Assembly: GCA_016705695.1 (NCBI GenBank)
Contig: JADJLA010000001.1
Location: 62,001 to 126,000 of the forward strand
Length of the DNA stretch: 64,000 bases
Origin: Sphingobacteriaceae bacterium
Lineage (GTDB): Bacteria; Bacteroidota; Bacteroidia; B-17B0; Aurantibacillaceae
Direction of reading: 5' to 3'
The translations under genes were made by a program, and so were the position numbers. The notes below the pieces were generated by a model. That model was not told the origin of the DNA. It made no database searches and worked only from the letters and a program-made list of their open reading frames with translations. Of the stretch, positions 27,076 to 35,229 are shown piece after piece. Within the stretch, counting starts at the first letter, position 1. Every line of letters begins with the position of its first letter.

Positions 27076-27567
27076 ATGAGGTATTTAATTTTAGTCTTTA
27101 CATTTTTTTCAATGTTTGCAAATAGCCAAACCAAGGCCTTTGAACATAAATTTGAGATGAGAGGCCAAAATTGTGGGGGCGTTGCGCAGCCAAGCGAAGA
27201 AGTTGCACTCGCCTCAAACCACAAAGTAAAACCATTTGCCCATCAAACTATTTATTTGTACAAAAAAGGTAAGTGTATTGATAGTTTAATTACCGACTCT
27301 TTAGGATGGGCCAGAAAACGAATTAAGAGTGGAAAGTATGATCTATTCCTTCCATATAAACACTTTAAAAAAGTACCAATAGGCTCAGAAAACGAATTTG
27401 ATTTGGAGTGTATGAAAAACGAATGGATGCGTCCGGATGGTATGCTCAAAATATCGTGGAAAGGAACAGTGTTTGTGAATAAACGCATTGGTTATAAATT
27501 TTGCCCCTGGCAATACAATTGTTTAAAAGAACGTCATATCCCACCGGAGCATCAAAGCAAGATTAAC
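27076..27567 (+). other. small secreted-protein module fused in frame to the TonB receptor
   Basis: The first 164 residues of the long frame look like a complete separate protein. They have their own signal peptide (MRYLILVFTFFSMFANSQ), then a small beta-rich domain with carboxypeptidase-regulatory-like spacing (HQTIYLYKKGKCIDSLITDS, GKYDLFLPYKHF) and two Cys pairs (near GQNCGG and FCPWQYNC). No stop codon separates it from the next ATG (27568). That ATG overlaps an out-of-frame TGA (ATGA), the usual sign of two coupled genes, so a single indel upstream could have fused them. Function unknown. Confidence 0.6.
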
Positions 27568-29931
27568 ATGAGATACTTTTTTCTGATCATATGTGTTTTT
27601 GGTTTTTTGAACTTCAAAACTCAAACGCTTACCCAAAACATTAAGGGAACTATTGTGGACAAGCAAAGTCAAACTACTTTACCCGGCGCGGTTGTTCAAT
27701 TAATGGATTCTACAAAGAAGTATGCCGTGGCCGATGAAAACGGCTTCTTTAAAATTGAAAAAGTACCTATCGGAAGACAAAACATCAAGATCACTTATAC
27801 CGGATACAAACAAAAACAACTAACCGTTATCCTAAATTCGGGCAAAGAAACTGTAATTAATATTGAATTAGAAGAAAATGTGATCCAAGGTCAGGAAATT
27901 GAAATTATTGTGGAGCAAGATAAGACCAAGACGAACAATAAAATGAGCACAGTGAGCTCGCGTGTGTTTAGTTCGGAAGAAGCAGGTCGTTACGCCGGAA
28001 GTAGAAATGATCCGGCTCGCATGGCGGCGAATTTTGCGGGAGTGAGCGGCGCCAATGATTCAAGAAATGATATTATTGTTAGAGGTAACTCGCCACTCGG
28101 TGTTTTATGGCGATTGAATGGATTAGATATTCCAAACCCCAATCATTTTGGAAATTCAGGTTCAACTGGCGGACCAATTAGCATCTTAAACAACAACTCG
28201 CTCGATAATTCTGATTTTATGACCGGTGCTTTTGCAGCCGATTATGCCAATGCAACAGCCGGCGTGTTCGATCTAAAAATGCGCGATGGCAATAACGAGA
28301 AGCATGAGTTTATGAGTCAAATAGGATTCAACGGTTTTGAACTTGGTGCCGAGGGACCTTTTAATAAAAAGAAGAACGCAACCTATTTGGTGAATTACCG
28401 TTATTCAACTTTATCGGTATTTAAAGCATTGAATATTGATTTTGGTACCGGTGCTGCTGTTCCTCAATATCAAGATCTCACGTTTAAAACCGACTTTAAG
28501 ACCAAAGCCGGCAAATTTTCTTTTTGGGGCATTGGAGGTTTAAGTTATATAGCACTTTTAGATAAAGACAAAGTAAAAGGTAAGGATCTTTATGGATATA
28601 GCGCTCGCGACACGTATTTTAGATCAAATATTGGATCAAGTGGTGTTACGCATGTGATCCTTTTTAAGAATAATGCGTATTTAAAGACCAATATTGGAAT
28701 TAGTGGCCAGTACAATAATATCATTGCCGATAGAATAGATACAAACTTTGCTACGCCCGGCAATAAAAAACCGGAGTACAGGAGCACCTCACAAAACATC
28801 ATTTATTCTTTTAATACGATCTATAATAAGAAAATGAACAGCAAGAATTTTGTGAATGGCGGCGTGTTCTACGATCTATACAATTCTTTACTTGTAGATA
28901 GCACCGATATTACTTTTGGTTATAATACATTCAAAGTTCTTCGCGATTATAAAGGTGTATCATCCATGGCTCGCGCTTTTTTTCAGTGGCAACATAAATT
29001 CACGGATAAGCTGATGTTGAACACGGGTGCAAGCAGTCAGTATTTCTTACTCAATAGTAAATATTCGGTTGAGCCAAGGTTAGGTTTAAAGTATTCCATC
29101 AACGATAAACAAAGTTTGAGTTTGGGAGGCGGAATGCATAGTCAGTTACAACCTTTATACGTTTATTTTGCAAGCGAAACCGATAGTAATGGTGTAAGAA
29201 CGGAGACTAACAAGGATCTTGATTTTACACGTGCAGTGCATGGAGTTATTGCTCACGATGTGAGCTTTAATAATAGCTTTAGATTAAAGACCGAATTGTA
29301 TTATCAATATATCTATAATGCACCGGTCGACAAAATGCCTTCCACCTTTTCTGCATTGAATTTAGGAGCGGATTTTAATAGTCCAAACGTGGTTAATCTT
29401 GTAAGCAAAGGCGAGGGTTATAATTATGGAGTTGAGCTTACGTTAGAGAAATTTTATAGTAAAGGCTATTACTTTTTGTTTACCACCAGCATTTTTGAAA
29501 GTAAGTATAAAGCCAGTGATGGAATTTTAAGGAACACTGCCTTTAATGGTAATTATGTTGTGAATCTTTTGGGTGGAAAGGAATTCAAATTGAACCAAAG
29601 AGCAACCTTAACTTTAGATGTGAGAGGAACCTATGCGGGCGGCAAACGTTATGTTCCGGTTGATCTTGCCGCAAGTATTGCATATGGTGATGAAGTTAGA
29701 GACTATACTCAGGCTTACTTGAAACGTTATCCTGATTATTTTAGAATGGATGTAAAACCCGGCTTTAAACTCAATACAAAACGTTTAACGCACGAGTGGA
29801 GTGTAGATATCCAGAATATCTCTAAACATAAGAACATCTTTCAGCAAAGCTATGATCTAACCGATAAGAATTTAAAGACCGATTACCAACTTATTTTTTT
29901 CGTTATTCCACAATATAGGATCCTCTTTTAA
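27076..29931 (+). CDS. TonB-dependent receptor with carboxypeptidase-like regulatory domain (frame fused to an upstream small protein)
   Basis: The receptor proper begins at the ATG 27568 (787 residues), with signal peptide MRYFFLIICVFGFLNFKTQT. A CarboxypepD_reg-like beta sandwich follows (NIKGTIVDKQSQTTLPGAVV ... ITYTGYKQKQL). The plug domain has NDIIVRGNSPLGVLWRLNGL and DIPNPNHFG. The rest is a long beta-barrel ending in the outer-membrane signature Phe (YRILF). It imports an unknown ligand across the outer membrane using TonB energy; no SusD partner follows. The frame continues upstream to 27076 through the small secreted module, so as read the gene encodes 951 residues with an internal second signal peptide. 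A strong terminator follows. Confidence 0.88.
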   Translation: MRYLILVFTFFSMFANSQTKAFEHKFEMRGQNCGGVAQPSEEVALASNHKVKPFAHQTIYLYKKGKCIDSLITDSLGWARKRIKSGKYDLFLPYKHFKKVPIGSENEFDLECMKNEWMRPDGMLKISWKGTVFVNKRIGYKFCPWQYNCLKERHIPPEHQSKINMRYFFLIICVFGFLNFKTQTLTQNIKGTIVDKQSQTTLPGAVVQLMDSTKKYAVADENGFFKIEKVPIGRQNIKITYTGYKQKQLTVILNSGKETVINIELEENVIQGQEIEIIVEQDKTKTNNKMSTVSSRVFSSEEAGRYAGSRNDPARMAANFAGVSGANDSRNDIIVRGNSPLGVLWRLNGLDIPNPNHFGNSGSTGGPISILNNNSLDNSDFMTGAFAADYANATAGVFDLKMRDGNNEKHEFMSQIGFNGFELGAEGPFNKKKNATYLVNYRYSTLSVFKALNIDFGTGAAVPQYQDLTFKTDFKTKAGKFSFWGIGGLSYIALLDKDKVKGKDLYGYSARDTYFRSNIGSSGVTHVILFKNNAYLKTNIGISGQYNNIIADRIDTNFATPGNKKPEYRSTSQNIIYSFNTIYNKKMNSKNFVNGGVFYDLYNSLLVDSTDITFGYNTFKVLRDYKGVSSMARAFFQWQHKFTDKLMLNTGASSQYFLLNSKYSVEPRLGLKYSINDKQSLSLGGGMHSQLQPLYVYFASETDSNGVRTETNKDLDFTRAVHGVIAHDVSFNNSFRLKTELYYQYIYNAPVDKMPSTFSALNLGADFNSPNVVNLVSKGEGYNYGVELTLEKFYSKGYYFLFTTSIFESKYKASDGILRNTAFNGNYVVNLLGGKEFKLNQRATLTLDVRGTYAGGKRYVPVDLAASIAYGDEVRDYTQAYLKRYPDYFRMDVKPGFKLNTKRLTHEWSVDIQNISKHKNIFQQSYDLTDKNLKTDYQLIFFVIPQYRILF

Positions 29932-29935
29932 TGAA

Positions 29936-29968
29936 AAAGTCCCGTTACAGCTATTGTAACGGGACTTT
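29936..29968 (+). terminator. rho-independent terminator after the TonB receptor
   Basis: A perfect 14-bp stem AAAGTCCCGTTACA/TGTAACGGGACTTT (29936-29949, 29955-29968) with a 5-base loop, starting four bases after the stop. The T-run is short (TTT-C-TT). Confidence 0.88.
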
Positions 29969-30010
29969 CTTATTTATATCGAGTCTTAATTATTATCTAC
30001 CAGAAAAAGT

Positions 30011-30135
30011 AGTGTTTGATGTGAAAAGTTCAGTTTCGAGGCTTGCAGATTTTTCAAAACCGGAGTTTACTATGGGTAAATGAGGATTTTGAAAAATTCG
30101 CATAACGAAGAAAATGGACTTTTCGCGCAAACACT
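30011..30135. repeat. about 125-bp imperfect palindromic element, copy B
   Basis: Outer arms 30011-30030 and 30116-30135 pair imperfectly (AGTGTTTGATGTGAAAAGT against ACTTTTCGCGCAAACACT). Inner arms TTTTTCAAAACCGG and ATTTTGAAAAATTC also pair around the centre GTTTACTATGGGTAAAT. The centre (30057-30089) is close to that of the element at 14141-14263. It ends two bases before the stop codon of the minus-strand lipoprotein. Confidence 0.75.
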
Positions 30136-30137
30136 AA

Positions 30138-30671
30138 TTAAGCGCTTGGCACTTCCTTTTTGATCTCTTTAATGTTCTTAGCACTGTCGTACATCTTTTG
30201 AACTGATTCCTTATCGTAAGGTTTACCATCAGGATTATTCATATCGTTAATATGATATTCGGCATTGCCAACCTTTACATTAATGATAAAGTGGAATTCA
30301 GAATCTGTGATAGCGCTTTCCCACATGATAGCGGCTGGCTCTTCAACTATAAAACTCTTTACTTTATTAACCTCGTCTTCTTTTACTTCCTTCTTTTTTA
30401 GTTCAAGATCTTCAGGTTGCTCCGAAATAGAGATGGCAAACTTTGTACCTGACGTGATCTCTAAAGCACCGTAAGTTTGCTCGATCACTGTTAATTTGTT
30501 TTGAACTGTATCCGGAACAAAGATGGCAAATGACTTACCGTACTTAGTAAGATCAAGCACATGCATTCCTGCTGGAGCCACAATAGGTTCCTGTTCGTTT
30601 TTTTTATCGCCACATGAGCTATTGAACAATAAACTTGCGGCACTTACAACTATAATTAAGGATTTTTTCAT
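30138..30671 (-). CDS. predicted lipoprotein, unknown function
   Basis: A 177-residue protein with lipoprotein signal MKKSLIIVVSAASLLFNSS followed by Cys 20 and GDKKNE. The mature part is mixed alpha/beta: MHVLDLTKYGKSFAIFVPDT, LEITSGTKFAISISEQPEDL, then a Lys/Glu-rich stretch and a final short helix (KMYDSAKNIKEIKKEVPSA). I do not recognise a family. It probably sits in the periplasm, attached to a membrane by lipid. It is monocistronic and convergent with the TonB operon; the palindromic element copy B ends two bases from its stop. Confidence 0.72.
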   Translation of the reverse strand: MKKSLIIVVSAASLLFNSSCGDKKNEQEPIVAPAGMHVLDLTKYGKSFAIFVPDTVQNKLTVIEQTYGALEITSGTKFAISISEQPEDLELKKKEVKEDEVNKVKSFIVEEPAAIMWESAITDSEFHFIINVKVGNAEYHINDMNNPDGKPYDKESVQKMYDSAKNIKEIKKEVPSA

Positions 30672-30810
30672 ATCGTTTTTTGTATTATGGAAGTAAATAT
30701 AGGGATTTAAGTAGATATAGAAAAGTCAGATGGGATTTCTATTAAATGGGATTTGGACTTTTAAAACGATGTTCAACTACAAAAAGACAGTAAGAGATCC
30801 CCGTAAAACA

Positions 30811-30837
30811 AAAAACCCCGGCAGAGCCGGGGTTTTT
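30811..30837. terminator. bidirectional terminator next to the H1-like gene
   Basis: A 12-bp perfect stem AAAAACCCCGGC/GCCGGGGTTTTT (30811-30822, 30826-30837) with the loop AGA. It has A-run and T-run ends, so it works both ways, and lies 9 bases from the stop of the H1-like gene. Confidence 0.88.
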
Positions 30838-30846
30838 ATTATTTTC

Positions 30847-30969
30847 TTAGCGCTTACGTTTCGCTGCTTTTTTCGCAGGACGCTTAGCTTTTTTTGCTCC
30901 TTTTTTAGAAGCTTTCTTAGCTGCTTTCTTCTTAGGAGCAGCTTTTTTCTTTGTTGCTTTTTTAGCCAT
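30847..30969 (-). CDS. 40-residue Lys/Ala-rich histone H1-like protein
   Basis: A short gene encoding MAKKATKKKAAPKKKAAKKA, then SKKGAKKAKRPAKKAAKRKR and a stop. Over half of the residues are Lys or Arg and nearly all the others Ala, Pro, Ser, Thr or Gly. This matches the C-terminal tail of histone H1 and the bacterial Hc1-like/HctB-like nucleoid proteins common in Bacteroidota, so it likely coats DNA or RNA non-specifically. A strong terminator sits right after the stop, supporting a real gene. A longer open frame on the opposite strand is its antisense shadow. The same composition reappears as the N-terminal extension of HemD at 34129-35226. Confidence 0.85.
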   Translation of the reverse strand: MAKKATKKKAAPKKKAAKKASKKGAKKAKRPAKKAAKRKR

Positions 30970-31258
30970 GGTTTCTTGTTTTTGAGATTTATTGATACGA
31001 AGTAAATAAATTATTTATTGTTATCTACTAATTAAGCACTTATCTTTTCAACAACAAATTGTTGAAATTGTTAATAGCGAATATTTAGCGCAAGCTTAAA
31101 ATGAACTCGAATAAAAAAATAAAACAAAAAATTATTTTCTTGCATGCGCTGTGTGTATAGTAAACATAGGTGATGCAGAGGATGGAGTATTATTTTTTTG
31201 TATGATGTTGAAGAAAAAAACCGCACGTATTTCATCAATTTATAGCCTTAATAAAGAA
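30970..31258. other. gene-free stretch with one hairpin
   Basis: No convincing gene in 289 bases. It contains a perfect 9-bp hairpin TTTCAACAA-CAAA-TTGTTGAAA (31046-31067) without a T-run, plus AT-rich sequence. It holds the promoter region of the H1-like gene on the minus strand and the 3' end of the Ig-like lipoprotein. The hairpin could be an operator for the H1-like gene or an mRNA end; nothing decides this. Confidence 0.5.
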
Positions 31259-32899
31259 TTATTCTTTTAAAGAAAATTCTTGCTCAACTTCCCAATCCGG
31301 GAGTATTTTAATTGATTTTTCAAAAATGTAGGTCTTTTCGGGATAAACTCTTTTCAAATAATTTCCGGTATTCCATACATGATCTTCATTAATATCATAG
31401 ATAATTCGCACACGATATGTTCCTTCTGCAACATCTCTGAATGTAATAGTTGCAGTGTTGCTTGCCGAAAGACTGAACGAAGCATGATCTTCTTTGATCA
31501 CATTATTTGCGTTATTCAATAATTGAACCACATATGCGTGCTTACTATTAAAGGTTATTTTTAAAACCAAACTTCCCAGATCTGACTTTTTAAGTAATGT
31601 GAATGGAACTTTGATACTGTCATTATTAAAACCATTATAACCTTTAAAAGCACCCGTATCTATTTTTAAGAAGTAATTGACTTTGGGTTTAAGTACATTA
31701 TTGATCACAAACTGATCGCATCCAAACCAACTAATGCTGAGTTTAGTTTTACCCATCATGGTGTCGGTTTTACTCATCAAGCTCATTCTTTCTAATTTGG
31801 TTTTAGTGCTGTCTATCCAATGATTCAGTTTCACGGTTGGCTTTTCAAAGTAATTTATAGTGCTTCTAAATATATTGCCGCTTAGTTTCATGTTCGCCTT
31901 ATTCCTCACTCTAATAACCGGCACTTTAAGTTTTAAAGTATCTATCTGGTCATTTCCATACTTTACTTTCAACCATAAAGTGTCTTTAAAGTTGCGATAA
32001 TAGAACTCGGTGGTATCCGATTCGGCTTCTGATCTTAATTGATATAGGTCTTCGTTTCTGGTGCCATCAAACGATAATATGCTGTTTTTTGTTTTTTTAT
32101 TGAAGATCACCAAGCCTTTGCCGTTCTCATTCATAACAACTTTCTTTATAAAAGTCTTATGTGGGATCTCATTAAAAAGATCAAGTTTGAACGAGCTGTC
32201 ACTTTTAATCTGGATCACATCTTTTAAAAATCCTATTTGCTCATAATCCGCTCCATTATATATATAGTCCTTGTTTTTATCTACAAAACAGATCAATCTA
32301 AAATCAGCTGCCGGAAGATTACTGATCTTGAATTTTCCCTGCTCATCTGTTGTGCTAACGTAATCGGGCGTTTGTTTATAAGCAAAGCTATCGGTTAGGT
32401 TTTTGTTAAAATACAAACCGATCACAACATCTTTCTCTTTTTGATTTTTGAGCGCCGACATTACTTCTCCCTTTAAGTTGAGCGAATCAATACTGCTTCC
32501 GGTTGAGAAGATATAACTAAAATTAATTAGTGGATTGCCCTCATGCATATCGCAAATGGCCTTTCCAAAATAAAAACGGTAGGTGGTGTTTGGAAGAAGT
32601 TCGCTTTTATCGAATTTAATGATGATGTTTTTGCCTGAAGCTTCAATTATGGGACGCGTTTTTAATTTAGGGCTGATCATTAATTGATTGTTGAGGTCGC
32701 GCAACTGAACATATTCGTCAAATTTGAGCGTAACTACATCATTATTGAAGTTTGTGGTCTTTAATTCGGGTGTGGCAAGTAATAATTTTGGTGGTGTAGA
32801 GTCTCTTTTGCCTCCGGTTAGCGATCCGATCTGCGCACAACGATCAAAAGCGAGTACAATTATAGCAATGCTTAATATTTTAAGTAAATTGTACTTCAT
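31259..32899 (-). CDS. lipoprotein with N-terminal bacterial Ig-like (Big_5/SbsA-type) domain
   Basis: A 546-residue lipoprotein. The signal MKYNLLKILSIAIIVLAFDR precedes Cys 21 (CAQIGSLTGGKRDSTPPK). The Ig-like domain (about 35-140) has the family strands VVTLKFDEYVQLRDLNNQLM, PNTTYRFYFGKAICDMHEGN and FSYIFSTG. A carboxypeptidase-regulatory-like segment follows (ISNLPAADFRLICFVDKNKD), then further beta domains ending with a second such segment (EGTYRVRIIYDINEDHVWNT). This architecture is a conserved single-copy Bacteroidota envelope protein of unknown function, often encoded near gliding or secretion genes. Monocistronic here, divergent from the radical SAM gene. Confidence 0.83.
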   Translation of the reverse strand: MKYNLLKILSIAIIVLAFDRCAQIGSLTGGKRDSTPPKLLLATPELKTTNFNNDVVTLKFDEYVQLRDLNNQLMISPKLKTRPIIEASGKNIIIKFDKSELLPNTTYRFYFGKAICDMHEGNPLINFSYIFSTGSSIDSLNLKGEVMSALKNQKEKDVVIGLYFNKNLTDSFAYKQTPDYVSTTDEQGKFKISNLPAADFRLICFVDKNKDYIYNGADYEQIGFLKDVIQIKSDSSFKLDLFNEIPHKTFIKKVVMNENGKGLVIFNKKTKNSILSFDGTRNEDLYQLRSEAESDTTEFYYRNFKDTLWLKVKYGNDQIDTLKLKVPVIRVRNKANMKLSGNIFRSTINYFEKPTVKLNHWIDSTKTKLERMSLMSKTDTMMGKTKLSISWFGCDQFVINNVLKPKVNYFLKIDTGAFKGYNGFNNDSIKVPFTLLKKSDLGSLVLKITFNSKHAYVVQLLNNANNVIKEDHASFSLSASNTATITFRDVAEGTYRVRIIYDINEDHVWNTGNYLKRVYPEKTYIFEKSIKILPDWEVEQEFSLKE

Positions 32900-32951
32900 T
32901 CACTAAATTTGTATAAAAGTAAAACAATTTAAGAGACCGGAGCGCCAATAA

Positions 32952-33965
32952 TTGCATTATTACGTTAACATAATTAAAAAATTAAGTCTTTATAAGATCT
33001 ATAATTATAATAAACTTTTAGCGTCCTATTTCTATTCTAAACTTTTAAAACAAAACTATCACAATGCATTGCCATTTGCATTAAGTATTGAGCCTACCAC
33101 AAGTTGTAATTTAAGATGTCCTCAATGCCCAAGCGGCTTACGGCAATTTACGCGCCCAACCGGAATGCTGGATCCTGAGATGTTCAAAAAATTTGTATTG
33201 CAGATCAAAAAACACGTGCATAGCCTTACTTTTTATTTTCAAGGCGAGCCTTATTTGAATCCCGATTTTTTAAAGATGGTGAGAACAGCATCAGACAATA
33301 ATTTATATACCATTACTAGCACCAATGCACATTATTTAAATGATGAGGTAAGTAAGCAAACTATTCAAAGTGGTTTAGACGAGATCATTATCTCTATTGA
33401 TGGTACTTCGCAAGAAACTTACGAGCAATATAGAGTAGGAGGACAATTAGATAAAGTGTTAGCCGGCGCTCAAAACATAATTAAGTGGAAAAAGGAATTA
33501 AAAAGCCGAAAGCCTTATGTGGTTTTTCAATTTGTAGCGTTTCGGTCGAACGAGCATCAGGTAAAAAGCATTAAAAAATTAGGTACGGATATGGGTGCAG
33601 ATTTTGTTAGAATAAAAACCGCACAGATCTACGATTTTGAGAATAGCCAAGGCATGATCCCAAAAAACGAAGCACTCTCGCGTTACAAAAAGAATAGTAG
33701 TGGTAAGTGGGAAATTAAAAACAGACTTTTAGATCAGTGCTGGCGTATGTGGCAAGCTTGTGTAATAACATGGGATGGAAAAATTGTTCCGTGTTGTTTT
33801 GATAAGGATGCCAAGTATCAATTAGGCGATCTTACAAATAGTACCTTTAAAGAAGTTTGGTTCTCCGAACCTTACCATGTATTTAGGCAAAGCATATTAA
33901 AAAGCCGGAAAGAAATTGACATTTGTACAAATTGTACCGAGGGAACTAAAGTGTGGGCCGACTAA
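32952..33965 (+). CDS. radical SAM enzyme with SPASM domain
   Basis: A 337-residue enzyme. The radical SAM cluster motif CNLRCPQC (CxxxCxxC) lies at about 53-60. FYFQGEPYLNPDFLKM and EIIISIDGTSQETYEQYRVG are the usual SAM-barrel strands. A C-terminal SPASM domain has cysteines for an auxiliary Fe-S cluster (QACVITWDGKIVPCCFD ... DICTNCTEG). SPASM enzymes modify peptides or small molecules by radical chemistry. The substrate is unknown, and no precursor-peptide gene is seen next to it. The frame starts at TTG 32952; no ATG is available before the core. The stop is flush with an inverted-repeat element. Confidence 0.88.
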   Translation: MHYYVNIIKKLSLYKIYNYNKLLASYFYSKLLKQNYHNALPFALSIEPTTSCNLRCPQCPSGLRQFTRPTGMLDPEMFKKFVLQIKKHVHSLTFYFQGEPYLNPDFLKMVRTASDNNLYTITSTNAHYLNDEVSKQTIQSGLDEIIISIDGTSQETYEQYRVGGQLDKVLAGAQNIIKWKKELKSRKPYVVFQFVAFRSNEHQVKSIKKLGTDMGADFVRIKTAQIYDFENSQGMIPKNEALSRYKKNSSGKWEIKNRLLDQCWRMWQACVITWDGKIVPCCFDKDAKYQLGDLTNSTFKEVWFSEPYHVFRQSILKSRKEIDICTNCTEGTKVWAD

Positions 33966-34122
33966 TTTAAGCCACGAATTACACGAATTTCATTAATCTG
34001 TTTGTATGATACACCATAATATTTCACTGATCTGTGTTTACTAATTGAATCAACTTTACACACAGTTTAGTGTAATTTTTATAAACCAAGATTAGTGCTA
34101 ATTCGTGAAATTAGTGGCTAAA
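33966..34122. repeat. 157-bp inverted-repeat element between convergent genes
   Basis: Arms 33966-33998 and 34090-34122 are imperfect inverted copies about 33 bases long (GCCACGAATTACACGAATTT against AATTCGTGAAATTAGTGGC). It starts on the base after the radical SAM stop and ends six bases before the hemD stop, filling the intergenic region. The centre is AT-rich with no gene. It may act as a bidirectional mRNA 3'-end structure. Confidence 0.72.
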
Positions 34123-34128
34123 CGAAAA

Positions 34129-35226
34129 CTATCGCTTATTCGCTTCCTTAATATAAGTATCCAAAGCACCCGACATGCTAGGATTTTGTGGATTTGGCGC
34201 AAAAATATCCAAGCGGAACCCTAATTCCTTTACCATTTGAGCGGTAGCATAACCAAAAGCAGCCAAACGTAAATTACCTTGTTTTAAGTTAGGAAAGTTT
34301 TGTTTAAGCGAACGAATACCCATTGGCGTAAAGAATACCACCGCGTCAAAATCTTGTAAGTTTTTCATATCGCTAAGATCAGCACACGTGGTTTTATAAA
34401 AAGTACCCTTTGTGAAAGTAATATGCAGTTCATCTAAAAAGTCAACGATCTGTTCTTTGTGAACATCACTAACAGGTATCAAGAATTTTTCGTTACGATT
34501 TTTACGGATAACATCTACAAGATCAACAATGGTTCCATGCCCAAAAAAGATCTTACGCTTGCGGTATTGGATATATTTTTGAAGATAATAGGCGGTTTGT
34601 TCGTTGATACAGAAATACTTCATGTTCTCAGGAACAGTTAAACGCATTTCGTTGCAGATTCTGAAATAATGATCAACGGCTAATTTGCTGGTCATAATAA
34701 CAGCACCGTGCTCCAAAATATCAATGCGTTGCATTCTGAAATCTTGTGGAGATAAACCTACTATTTTAATAAAGTGACGAAAAGTTAAGGTAAGTCCGTG
34801 TTTTTTTGCAAGGTCAAAGTATGGATTCTTCTCTGTCTCTATTGGTTTTGGCTGAGAGATGAGTATGTTCTTTACTTTTGTTTTTGGATGATTACTTACA
34901 TCAATTTTAGGAGGCGGAGGAAGCGCTATGATGTTTTTCTTACTCGACTTACGTATCCTTTTTTCATCTGTACCCGGAGTAACCAATGCGGTTTCTTTGA
35001 ATTCTTTTTGCTTAGCTATTTTCTCGGGCTTATGGGTTGGCTTATTAAGCGTTTGCTTTACAGCCTTTATTGCTTTAACGGACTTTGTTTTAGTAACTTT
35101 TTTCTTAGCAGCTTTTTTTGGCGTACTTTTTTTAGCTTTTGCCTTTACCGATCTAGCCGATTTTTTGGAACGAGCAGGCACGGCTTTCTTTTTGATCTTT
35201 TTGCTTGTCTTTTTTGCCATACCCAA
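34129..35226 (-). CDS. hemD: uroporphyrinogen-III synthase with Lys-rich H1-like N-terminal extension
   Basis: A 365-residue protein. The C-terminal part from about residue 120 (VKNILISQPKPIETEKNPYF ... MTSKLAVDHYF ... DAVVFFTPMGIRSLKQNF ... AAFGYATAQMVKELGF) is Bacteroidota HemD, which cyclises hydroxymethylbilane to uroporphyrinogen III. HemD needs only about 245 residues. The first 120 are a basic, disordered tail (KKAVPARSKKSARSVKAKAK ... KKAAKKKVTKTK) like histone H1, which might bind nucleic acid. Tail and core share one uninterrupted frame, starting MGMAKK (ATG at 35226 or 35220). It is the last gene of yceI / DUF5777 / DUF4271 / hemD, three bases after DUF4271. Confidence 0.87.
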   Translation of the reverse strand: MGMAKKTSKKIKKKAVPARSKKSARSVKAKAKKSTPKKAAKKKVTKTKSVKAIKAVKQTLNKPTHKPEKIAKQKEFKETALVTPGTDEKRIRKSSKKNIIALPPPPKIDVSNHPKTKVKNILISQPKPIETEKNPYFDLAKKHGLTLTFRHFIKIVGLSPQDFRMQRIDILEHGAVIMTSKLAVDHYFRICNEMRLTVPENMKYFCINEQTAYYLQKYIQYRKRKIFFGHGTIVDLVDVIRKNRNEKFLIPVSDVHKEQIVDFLDELHITFTKGTFYKTTCADLSDMKNLQDFDAVVFFTPMGIRSLKQNFPNLKQGNLRLAAFGYATAQMVKELGFRLDIFAPNPQNPSMSGALDTYIKEANKR

Positions 35227-35229
35227 GGA

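Noticed and set aside
30847..30969. The H1-like peptide as a low-complexity artefact
   Set aside because: It has a clean ATG, stop and strong terminator, and a family composition known in Bacteroidota; kept as a gene.
30730..31005. 91-residue Phe/Ser-rich plus-strand frame
   Set aside because: It is the antisense of the 40-residue H1-like gene and reads through its terminator.
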